Origin: Sphingopyxis witflariensis
GTDB taxonomy: Bacteria; Pseudomonadota; Alphaproteobacteria; Sphingomonadales; Sphingomonadaceae
Direction: 5' to 3'
NCBI RefSeq assembly: GCF_002205635.1
Contig: NZ_NISJ01000007.1
Coordinates: 124,001-188,000 of the forward strand
DNA: 64,000 bases
Shown here: positions 13,848 to 21,833 of the stretch, one piece after another
Numbering within the stretch: position 1 is the first letter of the stretch
Layout: each line of letters opens with the position of its first letter
Position numbers and translations under genes: made by a program
The notes under the pieces: model-generated
The model's database searches: none
Told to the model about the DNA's origin: nothing
Seen by the model: only the letters and a program-made list of their open reading frames with translations

Positions 13848-13922
13848 AAACGATCCACAGCTCAGGGCAGGCAGTGGCGATCGACTGACCCAAAAAGCCC
13901 GGAAAATTGGGGACTGCACAAA

Positions 13923-13939
13923 TTGGCACGGCCTTTGCG
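13923..13939 (+). promoter_or_regulatory. Sigma-54-type (-24/-12) promoter of the PspC-like gene
   Basis: The sequence TTGGCACGGCCTTTGCG fits the consensus TTGGCACG-N4-TTGCW except for the last base. The invariant GG and GC are 12 bases apart (13925 and 13937). Transcription would start near 13949, leaving a 45-base leader before the ATG. Confidence 0.7.
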
Positions 13940-13994
13940 ATGCACATGGCATCCGCACGGACGCGTGTCCGCAGCCAAAGGGAAAGACGAGACA

Positions 13995-14276
13995 ATGGAC
14001 AATGATACCACCAACCTCTTCCAGCGCCGCGATACCTTCTTTGGCATTTGCGAGGCCGTGGGCCAGGATTTCGGCTTCAACCCGCTGTGGCTCCGCCTCG
14101 CGTTGATTGCGCCGCTCTTCTTCTTCCCGGTGCAGACCTTCGCCGCCTATTTCGGTCTCGGCGCCATCGTGCTCGCATCGCGCCTGCTCTTCCCGGCCCC
14201 GGCGGCCACTCCGTCCGCCTCGGTGGAAGCCGAGCCCGCCGCCCACCAGGCCGAAGAATTCGCGCTCGCAGCTTAA
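13995..14276 (+). CDS. PspC-domain small membrane protein
   Basis: The 93-residue protein opens with LFQRRDTFFGICEAVGQDFGFNPLWLRLALI, a PspC domain, and contains a hydrophobic segment of about residues 35-66. PspC proteins sense envelope stress in the inner membrane and work with PspA and PspB in enterobacteria. In E. coli the psp operon is driven by sigma-54 and the activator PspF, and here too a sigma-54-type promoter lies upstream. No pspA, pspB or pspF is next to it, so the regulon must be dispersed or reduced. The tail is Ala-rich. Confidence 0.85.
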   Translation: MDNDTTNLFQRRDTFFGICEAVGQDFGFNPLWLRLALIAPLFFFPVQTFAAYFGLGAIVLASRLLFPAPAATPSASVEAEPAAHQAEEFALAA

Positions 14277-14352
14277 CAGGGGAATCCGGCCAGCCGCACT
14301 CTCCCCCGGCCGGCCCTCCCCGCCCTCATGGTGCCCCACCGGCGCCATGAAG

Positions 14353-14388
14353 CGACCGGCCAGCTTCCCCGGGCTTGCCGGTCGTTTT
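14353..14388 (+). terminator. Rho-independent terminator after the PspC-like gene
   Basis: The stem CGACCGGC / GCCGGTCG with a 16-base loop is followed by TTTT, 77 bases after the stop. Confidence 0.65.
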
Positions 14389-14528
14389 GCGTCAACGTCC
14401 CGCGCTGGAACAACGGTTCATCGATTCTTCCGCCGCGTATAAACACGTCGTTTACAACGTTGCTCTATCGCTGATCGCTGAATTCACCGGCGCGGGCCCG
14501 TCCCGCAGCCGCAGGCGAGGATGAAGCG

Positions 14529-15200
14529 TTGAACCAGTCGATCCAGCCCAGACCGCAAACGCGCAGTGCCGCGGAAATGCTCGATGCGCTGGTCGCCAGC
14601 AGTGGCACCGGCGCGCACCCTCATGTCCGCTCGGGCGCCCTGTCGAGCGGTGCAGAGGCGATGCGCAATCTCGCCGATGCCGTCCATTTCCTCTGCCTGC
14701 TCCACGGCCGCCATCCCGGCGTGATCGACAGCGCCGCCCGAAAAGCGGTCGATCCCGCGTCGCGCCCATGGCTCGACGAAGCCGCTGAAGCCTTTGCCGA
14801 AGAGCGCGCCTTCCTGACGAAAATCGCATCGGCGGTCGGCCCGATGCCCAGCACCCAGGGCCAGGCGCAGTGCGAGGCCGCGGTCGCGGCACAGCGCCGC
14901 GCGCTCGACATGCTCGCCGAATCGGATCGCCACGGCTGCGCGATCGGCGCCGCAATCGCGCTGACGCTCGACTGGCGCACGATCCGCGTCCTTCTCGACA
15001 TCAGCGCCCAGCGGCTCGACATGGCCGTGCCCACGTGCACGCTCCCCGACCTGCGCGACACCGCGCGGCTCGCCGGCACCATCGCCGACAGCGCCGCGGT
15101 CGAACGCGCGATGACATTCGGCGCACAGCAGCTGATCGCCCAGCACAGCGGCCTGTGGGACCTGATGGCGGCGCGAGCGGCAAGCCGCGCGATTTCCTGA
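14529..15200 (+). CDS. Conserved protein of unknown function
   Basis: The 223-residue protein is Ala-rich and mostly helical, with no signal peptide, membrane helix or catalytic motif that I recognise. Features are VHFLCLLHGRHPGVIDSAAR (residues 53-72), a DEAAEAFAEERAFLTKI helix and a C-terminal FGAQQLIAQHSGLWDLMAAR. The proposed start is TTG with GGCGAGGA upstream; the nearest ATG is out of frame. Codon use is that of the neighbouring core genes. It is monocistronic, standing between the PspC terminator and a repeat upstream of the MoxR gene. I do not recognise its function. Confidence 0.65.
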   Translation: MNQSIQPRPQTRSAAEMLDALVASSGTGAHPHVRSGALSSGAEAMRNLADAVHFLCLLHGRHPGVIDSAARKAVDPASRPWLDEAAEAFAEERAFLTKIASAVGPMPSTQGQAQCEAAVAAQRRALDMLAESDRHGCAIGAAIALTLDWRTIRVLLDISAQRLDMAVPTCTLPDLRDTARLAGTIADSAAVERAMTFGAQQLIAQHSGLWDLMAARAASRAIS

Positions 15201-15205
15201 AGCTA

Positions 15206-15232
15206 GATCCTCCCTGTCGCGAAGCGATGGGG
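15206..15232. repeat. ATCCTCCCTG repeat, partial copy
   Basis: These 27 bases, beginning ATCCTCCCTGTCGCGAAGCG, are identical to the left arm of the full palindrome at 16181-16296. The two copies flank the MoxR gene. Confidence 0.7.
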
Positions 15233-15293
15233 ATGATCATGGTTGTACCCCCACGCTTGCACCCTCCCCCTCCCCTCGCTATGCAAATCCCAG

Positions 15294-15309
15294 TTGACGT
15301 TCACGTTAA
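15294..15309. promoter_or_regulatory. Possible MerR-type operator upstream of the MoxR gene
   Basis: The near-palindrome TTGACGTTCACGTTAA (TTgACGT, two bases, ACGTtAA) lies 18 bases before the ATG. It resembles the ACGT-NN-ACGT operators reported for LiuR-like MerR regulators of branched-chain catabolism. This rests on resemblance only. Confidence 0.35.
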
Positions 15310-15327
15310 GGGAAAGGCTGAGCAGCC

Positions 15328-16173
15328 ATGCGTTTCGAAGGTACCAGCGCCTATATCGCCACCGACGACCTGAAGGTCGCGGTCAACGCCGCGACGATGC
15401 TGCGCCGCCCGCTGCTGGTGAAGGGCGAACCCGGCACCGGAAAGACCGTGCTGGCCGAGGAAATTTCCAAGGCGTTCGACGCACCGCTGATCACCTGGAA
15501 CATCAAGTCGACCACCAAGGCGCAGCAGGGCCTGTATGAATATGACGCGGTCGCGCGCCTGCGCGACGGCCAGCTCGGCGAAGAGCGGGTCCACGACATC
15601 GCCAACTATATCCGCAAGGGCAAATTGTGGGAGGCGTTCACCGCCCCCAAGCTGCCCGTCCTGCTGATCGACGAGATCGACAAGGCCGATATCGAATTCC
15701 CGAACGATCTGCTTCAGGAACTCGATCGCATGGCCTTCCATGTCTATGAAACCGACGAGACGGTGACCGCGAAGGAACGCCCGATCGTCGTCATCACCTC
15801 GAACAATGAAAAGGAACTGCCCGACGCCTTCCTGCGCCGCTGCTTCTTCCACTATATCAAATTCCCCGACCGCGACACGATGGCCGATATCGTCGAAGTC
15901 CATTTCCCCGGTATCCAGAAAACGCTGGTCAGCCGCGCGATGGACATTTTCTACGAAGTCCGCGACGTCCCGGGGCTCAAGAAAAAACCCTCGACCAGCG
16001 AGCTGATCGACTGGCTGAAACTCCTGCTCAACGAAGACATGCCGCTCGAAGTCCTCCAGAACCGCGACGTCGGCAAAGCGATCCCCCCGCTCCACGGCGC
16101 GTTGCTCAAGAATGAGCAGGACGTAATGCTGTTCGAAAAGCTCGCCTTCATGGCCCGCCGCCAGGGCAACTGA
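15328..16173 (+). CDS. MoxR family AAA+ ATPase
   Basis: The 281-residue AAA+ protein has Walker A GEPGTGKT (residues 33-40) and Walker B LLIDEIDKAD (from residue 112), then sensor motif VVITSNNEKELPDAFLRRC. MoxR ATPases act as chaperones that help assemble or activate metal-dependent and other complexes, usually together with a von Willebrand factor A (VWA) protein. A CoxE-like VWA protein is encoded 2.7 kb downstream, separated by a chemoreceptor gene on the other strand and a secreted protein. It resembles the CoxD-type branch. The client complex is not encoded here. Confidence 0.92.
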   Translation: MRFEGTSAYIATDDLKVAVNAATMLRRPLLVKGEPGTGKTVLAEEISKAFDAPLITWNIKSTTKAQQGLYEYDAVARLRDGQLGEERVHDIANYIRKGKLWEAFTAPKLPVLLIDEIDKADIEFPNDLLQELDRMAFHVYETDETVTAKERPIVVITSNNEKELPDAFLRRCFFHYIKFPDRDTMADIVEVHFPGIQKTLVSRAMDIFYEVRDVPGLKKKPSTSELIDWLKLLLNEDMPLEVLQNRDVGKAIPPLHGALLKNEQDVMLFEKLAFMARRQGN

Positions 16174-16180
16174 CGACATA

Positions 16181-16296
16181 ATCCTCCCTGTCGCGAAGCG
16201 ATGGGGAGGTGGCAGCGCGAAACGCTGACGGAGGGGCTGTGGCGCATACCCCTCCACCAGACGGTCCCTCCCCATGCCTGCGCCCCAGGGAGGATC
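16181..16296. repeat. Full palindromic repeat between convergent genes
   Basis: The element begins ATCCTCCCTG and ends CAGGGAGGAT, with inner matching blocks GATGGGGAGG and CCTCCCCAT. It exactly fills the gap between the convergent MoxR and chemoreceptor genes and may end transcription from both sides. Confidence 0.75.
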
Positions 16297-16301
16297 AAAA
16301 C

Positions 16302-17723
16302 TTACAGCTGGTACGCCACCTCAACATCGCCCCAACGCCGTCCGCCGATCGTCGCGGGCATATAGACGTTGCGCACCGTCACATAATGGATGCCGTCGCC
16401 TTCCTGGCGATAGACCGTCATGAAAAAGGGCGCGGTGCTGTGTTTCGCCGCTGCGTCGGTATCGTCATAGAGGATGCGGCCATTCCGGCAGTGCGCGGTG
16501 TCATGCTCGAGCTCCCCCGTCGGCGCGCGCGAACATGCCGAGATATGCGTCGGCAGAAAGCCGTTCATGTCGCCCGCCGACGACATTTTAATCTCGGGAT
16601 GCTCCGCGACGATCCGGTCGAACAGCGGTCGCCAGTTCGCGTCGGCCCAGTCGCACAGCGTCGTGCGGAAACGTTCGGGGTTCGACCCCGGGACGCGGAC
16701 ATAATTGGTGTCGAAAAGCTGCTCCATCGTCAGCTCGCTCCGGTCGAGCGCGCGCTCGGCCAGCGCGACAAACTCGTCGCGCACCCGCGCCGCGAGATCG
16801 ACAATCGCCGAATCGCGCGGCGATACGCCCGCCGAGATCACTGCGTTGAACATGCGGCTCGACACATGCTCCATCGACACGATGCTGTCGCGCGTCCCGC
16901 CGAGGGTCGCACTATTGTCGCGCACCGATCCGACGACGCGGTCAAGTGCCTCGCGCACCTTCGCGCCGTTGGCGTGCACCATCGCGCTCGATTGCGCGAT
17001 CCGGTCGCTCTGATCATCGAGCAAGGCGACGAGATGCGTCGCATCGTGCAGCGCGTCGGTGATCGTTTCGAACTGCGCCTCGGCGCGGCTCGACTGCTCG
17101 ACCCCCGACTGAATTTCAGTGACCAGCCCGCTCGCTTCGGCCGCGAGGCTGCCGATGCTGCGGCGGATTTCGTCGGTGGCGCCGCGCGTATTCTGCGCGA
17201 GTTTCTTCACCTCGGCAGCGACAACCGCGAACGTGCGTCCGGCATCGCCGGCGCGTTCGGCCTCGATTGCTGCGTTCAATGCGAGCATGTTCGTGGTCTT
17301 GGCGATCTGCTCGATCGACTGGCTGACCTGCTGTACCTGTTCCATAACTGCGGCAAAATTGGTCACATGCTGGCCGAGCCGCGCGACAAGATCGATCACC
17401 GAACGGAATTCGGTGACCGCGGCGTTGACGCGCTCGGCGCCGGTATCGAGCTGTTCGCAAGCCCGCGCCGACAGCAGTTTCGCTTCGTCGGTCGAATCGG
17501 CGATCTGGCGCTGGTCGGCCTCGAGGCTGACGACATAATCCTCCAGCCGGACGAGATCACCGATCTGGCGGTCCATCTGGTCGGTCGCGCGCTTGATCCG
17601 CCCCGCCGCATCGCTGCAACCGACGGCCAGTTCGCCGCAGTCGCTCGCCACAGACTGGTCGAGTATCGGCCCCGCCGGATCGATCGGATCATATTTCATT
17701 GCGCCACCCACGGTAAAATCCAT
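16302..17723 (-). CDS. Soluble methyl-accepting chemotaxis-like protein with C-terminal sensory module
   Basis: The central part is a chemoreceptor signalling domain with the hairpin [34 protein letters not shown], which contacts CheA and CheW. No transmembrane helix is present, so it is cytoplasmic. The C-terminal 150 residues form a separate module with [43 protein letters not shown] and [10 protein letters not shown], a pattern seen at the C-terminus of other soluble receptors, so the sensor follows the signalling domain. I chose an ATG giving 473 residues; another ATG lies 24 bases further in, and an upstream GTG would run toward a repeat. Ligand unknown. Confidence 0.85.
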   Translation of the reverse strand: MDFTVGGAMKYDPIDPAGPILDQSVASDCGELAVGCSDAAGRIKRATDQMDRQIGDLVRLEDYVVSLEADQRQIADSTDEAKLLSARACEQLDTGAERVNAAVTEFRSVIDLVARLGQHVTNFAAVMEQVQQVSQSIEQIAKTTNMLALNAAIEAERAGDAGRTFAVVAAEVKKLAQNTRGATDEIRRSIGSLAAEASGLVTEIQSGVEQSSRAEAQFETITDALHDATHLVALLDDQSDRIAQSSAMVHANGAKVREALDRVVGSVRDNSATLGGTRDSIVSMEHVSSRMFNAVISAGVSPRDSAIVDLAARVRDEFVALAERALDRSELTMEQLFDTNYVRVPGSNPERFRTTLCDWADANWRPLFDRIVAEHPEIKMSSAGDMNGFLPTHISACSRAPTGELEHDTAHCRNGRILYDDTDAAAKHSTAPFFMTVYRQEGDGIHYVTVRNVYMPATIGGRRWGDVEVAYQL

Positions 17724-17830
17724 CGACGGGTCATGCCGGATATTGGTTAATACGGGGTCAATGGATGGGATGGCGATGCTGGCACGGAGGAGGTCGATTG
17801 GAGAGGAAACCGCCACGATCCACACTCCTT

Positions 17831-17896
17831 CGTCACCCGGAACTTGATCCGGGGTCCAGGGCGGTCATGGATCTCGGATCAAGTTCCGGGGCGACG
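17831..17896. repeat. REP-like palindromic element, short form
   Basis: CGTCACCCGGAACTTGATCC on the left faces GGATCAAGTTCCGGGGCGACG-type sequence on the right. It is the same family as 2012-2103 and lies upstream of the chemoreceptor gene. Confidence 0.75.
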
Positions 17897-18014
17897 CAAA
17901 AGAGGGACGTCCGACTGGGGGTGGAAAGCTGCCGTTAACGTTGCACGCGTCATAATTGTTGGAAATCGCTGCATCGAGTGGTCAGCAACGATGTTCGTCG
18001 GTTCGGGAACGGTC

Positions 18015-18470
18015 ATGAAATCACACACATTGTTGATGGCGCTAACATTTTCTTGGACGACCACCGTTGAACCGGCGTTGGCGCAGCCCCCTGCGCCGCA
18101 GCAACTGACGGAACCCTCTGCGGTTCGTGCTCTGTTGTCGGATAAGCTTGTTGGTTATTCGTTGCCGGGATGGGCCGACACAGAAATATGGGAAGGTTTC
18201 CAAGCAAACGGCGTCTGGACAGGAACGCATCTTGGACGTGGGCCCGTCAATTTTTCGGGACGATGGTCGATCAAAGGTGGGCGTGTGTGCGTCATACCCG
18301 ATGAGGGCACTCATATAACGAAGTGGTTTTCCGGGTCGCGCTGTCGTGCGATTTGGCGCGAGGCAAATACTGGTCGGCTGTCGATGGAGTATTTGAACCC
18401 TCAAGACGCATCATTTGGCCCGCTAACCTTGGAAGTGAGGGATTTCCCAGTCGACGTCAGCGTCCGCTAA
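18015..18470 (+). CDS. Secreted protein of unknown function
   Basis: The chosen ATG gives 151 residues with a signal peptide (MKSHTLLMALTF to about VEPALA, cleavage before QPPAPQQ). The mature part has SDKLVGYSLPGWADTEIWEGF, then NFSGRWSIKGGRVCVIPDEG and SRCRAIW, with two Cys that might pair in the periplasm. The GRWSIKGGRVCV pattern resembles small beta-barrel proteins of unknown function. Its codons and base composition are less GC-rich than those of its neighbours, a hint of transfer. It stands alone between the chemoreceptor's upstream region and the VWA gene. A further in-frame ATG lies 24 bases upstream. Confidence 0.6.
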   Translation: MKSHTLLMALTFSWTTTVEPALAQPPAPQQLTEPSAVRALLSDKLVGYSLPGWADTEIWEGFQANGVWTGTHLGRGPVNFSGRWSIKGGRVCVIPDEGTHITKWFSGSRCRAIWREANTGRLSMEYLNPQDASFGPLTLEVRDFPVDVSVR

Positions 18471-18821
18471 CGGGTCGATTCCTGCCATTCAAGCGTTGGT
18501 CCGTAACGGCACCACCCATCAAAACAGCTTTCCTACAAAACCCCGCCATGATCTATCTTGTCGAATGACCCGAACAGCCATGCCCGTCGAGCGCCGCGAT
18601 GGCACCTCCCCCGCAACGCCGTCTAAAGCGACAAAGGAGACATTTTTCGGCTTCGCGTCCGTATCATTTGCCTCTCTAATACGCAGACGCGACCTCGCAA
18701 TCGATCTCGCGGCCGATGTACCAACGCGATTCACGAATGAAGTTGCGCAGTTTTCAGCCCTTTTTCGATCGACCGCGTCGCGCGCTTTCCGTTTACGTAA
18801 AGCGGTTGCACCCGTCGCCCC
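18471..18821. other. Non-coding gap
   Basis: No open frame here has a recognisable motif or plausible codon use. The sequence TTTACGTAAAGCGG near 18792 is partly palindromic. I see nothing else of note. Confidence 0.5.
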
Positions 18822-18838
18822 GACAGGATAATCCTGTC
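18822..18838. promoter_or_regulatory. Perfect palindrome over the ribosome-binding site of the VWA gene
   Basis: GACAGGAT-A-ATCCTGTC is an 8-bp perfect inverted repeat that ends two bases before the ATG. It contains the only candidate Shine-Dalgarno sequence (AGGA), so either a protein or the RNA hairpin itself could block translation. Confidence 0.45.
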
Positions 18839-18840
18839 CC

Positions 18841-20019
18841 ATGCTTTTTGGCTTTCTCGACGAACTCCGCGCTGCGGGCATCCCTGCCAGCCTGAAAGAG
18901 CATCTTATGCTCCTCGAAGCGCTCGACCGCGAAGTGATCGATCGCAGCCCCGAGCAATTCTATTACCTCAGCCGCGCGATCTATGTGAAGGACGAGGGCC
19001 TGCTCGATCGCTTCGATCAGGTGTTCAACAAGGTATTCAAGGGCCTGCTCACCGATTATGGCCAGAACCCCGTCGACATTCCCGAAGAATGGCTGAAGGC
19101 CGTCGCCGAAAAATATCTGTCGGCCGAGGAGATGGAGGCGATCAAATCCTTGGGCGACTGGGACAAGATCATGGAGACGCTGAAGGAGCGGCTCGAGGAA
19201 CAGCAAAAGCGCCATCAGGGCGGCAACAAATGGATCGGCACCGGCGGCACCAGCCCGTTCGGCAATTCGGGCTACAACCCGGAGGGCGTCCGGATTGGCG
19301 GCGAGAGCAAGCATAAGCGCGCGCTCAAGGTCTGGGAAAAGCGCGAGTTCGCCAATCTCGACAACACCAAGGAACTCGGCACCCGTAACATCAAGATTGC
19401 GCTCCGCCGCCTGCGCAAATTTGCGCGCGAGGGCGCGGCCGACGAGCTCGATATTCCGGGCACGATCGACGGCACCGCGCGGCAGGGCTGGCTCGACATC
19501 AAGATGCGCCCCGAGCGCCGCAACGCGGTCAAGCTGCTTCTGTTCCTCGATGTGGGTGGGTCGATGGACCCGTTCATCAAGCTGTGCGAGGAATTGTTCA
19601 GCGCCGCGACAACCGAATTCAAGAATCTGGAATTCTTCTATTTCCACAACTGCCCCTATGAAGGCGTGTGGAAGGACAATAAGCGCCGCTGGTCCGAACG
19701 CCATCAGATGTGGGATATCCTCCACAAATATGGCCATGATTATAAGGTGATCTTCGTCGGCGACGCGTCGATGAGCGCCTATGAAATCACCCATCCGGGC
19801 GGCAGCGTCGAACATTTCAACGAGGAATCGGGCGCAGTCTGGCTCCAGCGGATCACCCATGTCTATCCCGCCGCAGTGTGGTTGAACCCGGTGCCCGAAG
19901 CGCATTGGGGCTACACCCAGTCGGTAAAGCTGATCAAACAGCTGATGAACGACCGCATGTATCCGCTCAGCCTGTCGGGGCTCGACGATGCGATGCGCGA
20001 GCTGACGCGGAAACATTGA
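18841..20019 (+). CDS. VWA domain protein, CoxE-like
   Basis: The 392-residue protein has an N-terminal helical region (FGFLDELRAAGIPASLKEHLMLLEAL), a charged middle part and a C-terminal von Willebrand factor A domain whose metal-binding MIDAS motif is DVGGSMD (from Asp237). VWA proteins of this kind partner with MoxR ATPases to insert metals or remodel complexes; CoxE works on carbon monoxide dehydrogenase. The MoxR ATPase gene lies 2.7 kb upstream on the same strand. No carbon monoxide dehydrogenase genes are seen here. The target is therefore unknown. Confidence 0.9.
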   Translation: MLFGFLDELRAAGIPASLKEHLMLLEALDREVIDRSPEQFYYLSRAIYVKDEGLLDRFDQVFNKVFKGLLTDYGQNPVDIPEEWLKAVAEKYLSAEEMEAIKSLGDWDKIMETLKERLEEQQKRHQGGNKWIGTGGTSPFGNSGYNPEGVRIGGESKHKRALKVWEKREFANLDNTKELGTRNIKIALRRLRKFAREGAADELDIPGTIDGTARQGWLDIKMRPERRNAVKLLLFLDVGGSMDPFIKLCEELFSAATTEFKNLEFFYFHNCPYEGVWKDNKRRWSERHQMWDILHKYGHDYKVIFVGDASMSAYEITHPGGSVEHFNEESGAVWLQRITHVYPAAVWLNPVPEAHWGYTQSVKLIKQLMNDRMYPLSLSGLDDAMRELTRKH

Positions 20020-20070
20020 CGGTACTGCGGCCCATTTAGGCCGTGACGACTTCGATGCGATCCCCTAATT

Positions 20071-20150
20071 CCGTTCGCATCGAGTGCAGTCGAGATGCCC
20101 ATCGGCCGTGCATGCCTTCGGGGCATCTCGACTGCGCTCGACACGAACGG
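20071..20150. repeat. Palindromic repeat, same family as the carA insertion
   Basis: The arms CCGTTCGCATCGAGTGCAG and GCGCTCGACACGAACGG, extended by TCGAGATGCCC / GGGCATCTCGA, form a long imperfect hairpin between the VWA gene and the Amj-like gene. Confidence 0.8.
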
Positions 20151-20182
20151 ATCATCCCGGATCCGGCTGTATCAGGCCCGCC

Positions 20183-20989
20183 ATGATCGACCTCCCCCTC
20201 ATCGTCATCCTGCTGCTCACCGGCTTCATCAACCTGATCGGCGCGCTCGCCTATGCCGCGCGGATCGCGGGGGTGCGGACGCGGCGCATCGCCATGTCCT
20301 TCGCGCTGTTCAACATCCTCGTCCTCTTCTCGCGCACATCGAACAGCTTTCTCGGCCCCTTCCTTGCCAAGCGGATCGAGACGCGCATCCACGACGGCAG
20401 CGGCGCCTCGCTGTTTATCGACATGCAATTCGTCCTCGCCGCGGCGAGCATCGCGACGCTGGTCGGCATCCTGCTCGTTCCGACAGGACAGCGCATGTTC
20501 GCAGTGGCGATCGGCTGGTATCAGACCAATCGTTCGACGACGAAGCTTGCGCTCAAGGCCGCCAGCCCGAGCGGGCTCCGCACATTCCGCCGGTCGCTGA
20601 GCTTCCCCAGCCTCGCCCATCTGCGCGGCTGGCGCATGCCGAAGGGGATCGGCTGGGGCGTCCTCATCGCCAATTGCCTCGCACAATCGCTGCTCGCCGT
20701 CGGGGTCGTCGCGTCGCTCTATGCGGGCTATCTCGCCCCCGAGTTTCGCGTCACCGCGTCGCAGCTTTCGGCGCTGATCAACGGCTTTGCCACGATACTC
20801 CTGTTTGCCTTCATCGACCCGCAACTGTCGGTGATGACCGACGATGCGGTGGAGGGCAAAGTCGACGAGGCCGACTTCCGCCGTGCGATCACCCTCATCT
20901 CGCTGAGCCGCCTTGCGGGCACCATCCTCGCCCAATTCTTGCTGCTCCCCGCCGCTCTCCTTATCGCCTACGTCGCCGTCTATGTCTGA
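20183..20989 (+). CDS. Amj-type lipid II flippase family protein (DUF2837)
   Basis: The 268-residue membrane protein has about six to eight hydrophobic helices and the motifs TGFINLIGALAYAARIAGVRTRR and FALFNILVLFSRTSNSFLGPF, which match the Amj (YdaH, DUF2837) family. In Bacillus subtilis Amj is an alternative to MurJ that moves the cell-wall precursor lipid II across the membrane. The ATG chosen opens the first helix directly. Its stop overlaps the start of the DUF817 gene by eight bases, so the two are cotranscribed. Function is by family only; whether it flips lipid II in this organism is unproven. Confidence 0.8.
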   Translation: MIDLPLIVILLLTGFINLIGALAYAARIAGVRTRRIAMSFALFNILVLFSRTSNSFLGPFLAKRIETRIHDGSGASLFIDMQFVLAAASIATLVGILLVPTGQRMFAVAIGWYQTNRSTTKLALKAASPSGLRTFRRSLSFPSLAHLRGWRMPKGIGWGVLIANCLAQSLLAVGVVASLYAGYLAPEFRVTASQLSALINGFATILLFAFIDPQLSVMTDDAVEGKVDEADFRRAITLISLSRLAGTILAQFLLLPAALLIAYVAVYV

Positions 20990-21833
20990 CATTCAGCGCG
21001 GGCACAGCCGTTTTCACGCCGTCCGTTCGCGACTGGAAGCGATGGCGATCAAGCCGGGGCCGCGCGGTTGGTTCCTCGAATTTCTCGTGTTCGGCTTCAA
21101 GCAAGGCTGGGCGTGCCTGTTCGGCGGACTGATGCTCGCGCTGTTGCTCGGCACGCATCTTTTCTGGCCCGACAATGCGCCGATCCACCGCTATGACGCT
21201 CTCACCATCGGCGCGGTGCTGATCCAGATCGCCATGCTCGCCTTCCGGCTCGAAACGCCGCGCGAAGCGCTAGTCATCCTGGTCTTCCACATCGTCGGCA
21301 CGGTGATGGAACTGTTCAAGACCGCAGCCGGATCATGGCAATATCCCGAGGCGAGCCTGCTCCACATCGGCGCTGTGCCGCTCTTCTCGGGCTTCATGTA
21401 CGCCGCGGTCGGCAGCTATATCGCCCGCGTCTGGCGCATCTTCGACTTTCGCTACACAGACTACCCGCCCGCTTGGACAAGCTACGCCCTCGCCGCCGCC
21501 ATCTACGTCAATTTCTTCGCGCACCACTGGCTGCCCGATATCCGCTGGCTCCTGTTCGCGGCAACAGCCCTCCTCTTCTGGCGCTGTCAGATATGGTTCC
21601 GCCCGCTCCACGCCCACCGCCGCATGCCGCTGCTCGTCGGTTGGGGCCTCGTCGCACTGTTCATCTGGTTCGCCGAAAATATCGGCACCTTCGCCCGCGC
21701 CTGGACCTATCCGAGTCAAAACGACGGCTGGCACATGGTCGGCATTGAAAAGCTCGGCAGCTGGTATCTGCTGATGATCATCAGTTTCGTGCTGGTCAGC
21801 CTCGTTCAGCGGCCGAAAGGGCTGGATCAGTAA
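20982..21833 (+). CDS. DUF817 family integral membrane protein
   Basis: The 283-residue protein has about eight membrane helices and the family hallmarks HIVGTVMELFKTAAGSWQYPE and PLFSGFMYAAVGSYIARVWR, followed by a late segment WFAENIGTFARAWTYP. DUF817 proteins have no established function. It overlaps the end of the Amj-like gene by eight bases, which suggests translational coupling. Its last bases overlap those of the convergent DUF1343 gene. The conserved His, Glu and Asp/Asn residues inside helices suggest an enzyme acting in the membrane, but this is only inference. Confidence 0.88.
   Translation: MSDIQRGHSRFHAVRSRLEAMAIKPGPRGWFLEFLVFGFKQGWACLFGGLMLALLLGTHLFWPDNAPIHRYDALTIGAVLIQIAMLAFRLETPREALVILVFHIVGTVMELFKTAAGSWQYPEASLLHIGAVPLFSGFMYAAVGSYIARVWRIFDFRYTDYPPAWTSYALAAAIYVNFFAHHWLPDIRWLLFAATALLFWRCQIWFRPLHAHRRMPLLVGWGLVALFIWFAENIGTFARAWTYPSQNDGWHMVGIEKLGSWYLLMIISFVLVSLVQRPKGLDQ

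Noticed and set aside
18519..18881. A minus-strand frame between the secreted protein and the VWA gene
   Set aside because: It runs into the VWA start on the other strand, is Arg/Ala-rich and has no motif.
15328..20019. A carbon monoxide dehydrogenase accessory cluster
   Set aside because: The MoxR and VWA proteins resemble CoxD and CoxE, but no coxSML-type genes are in the window, so the link is only by family.
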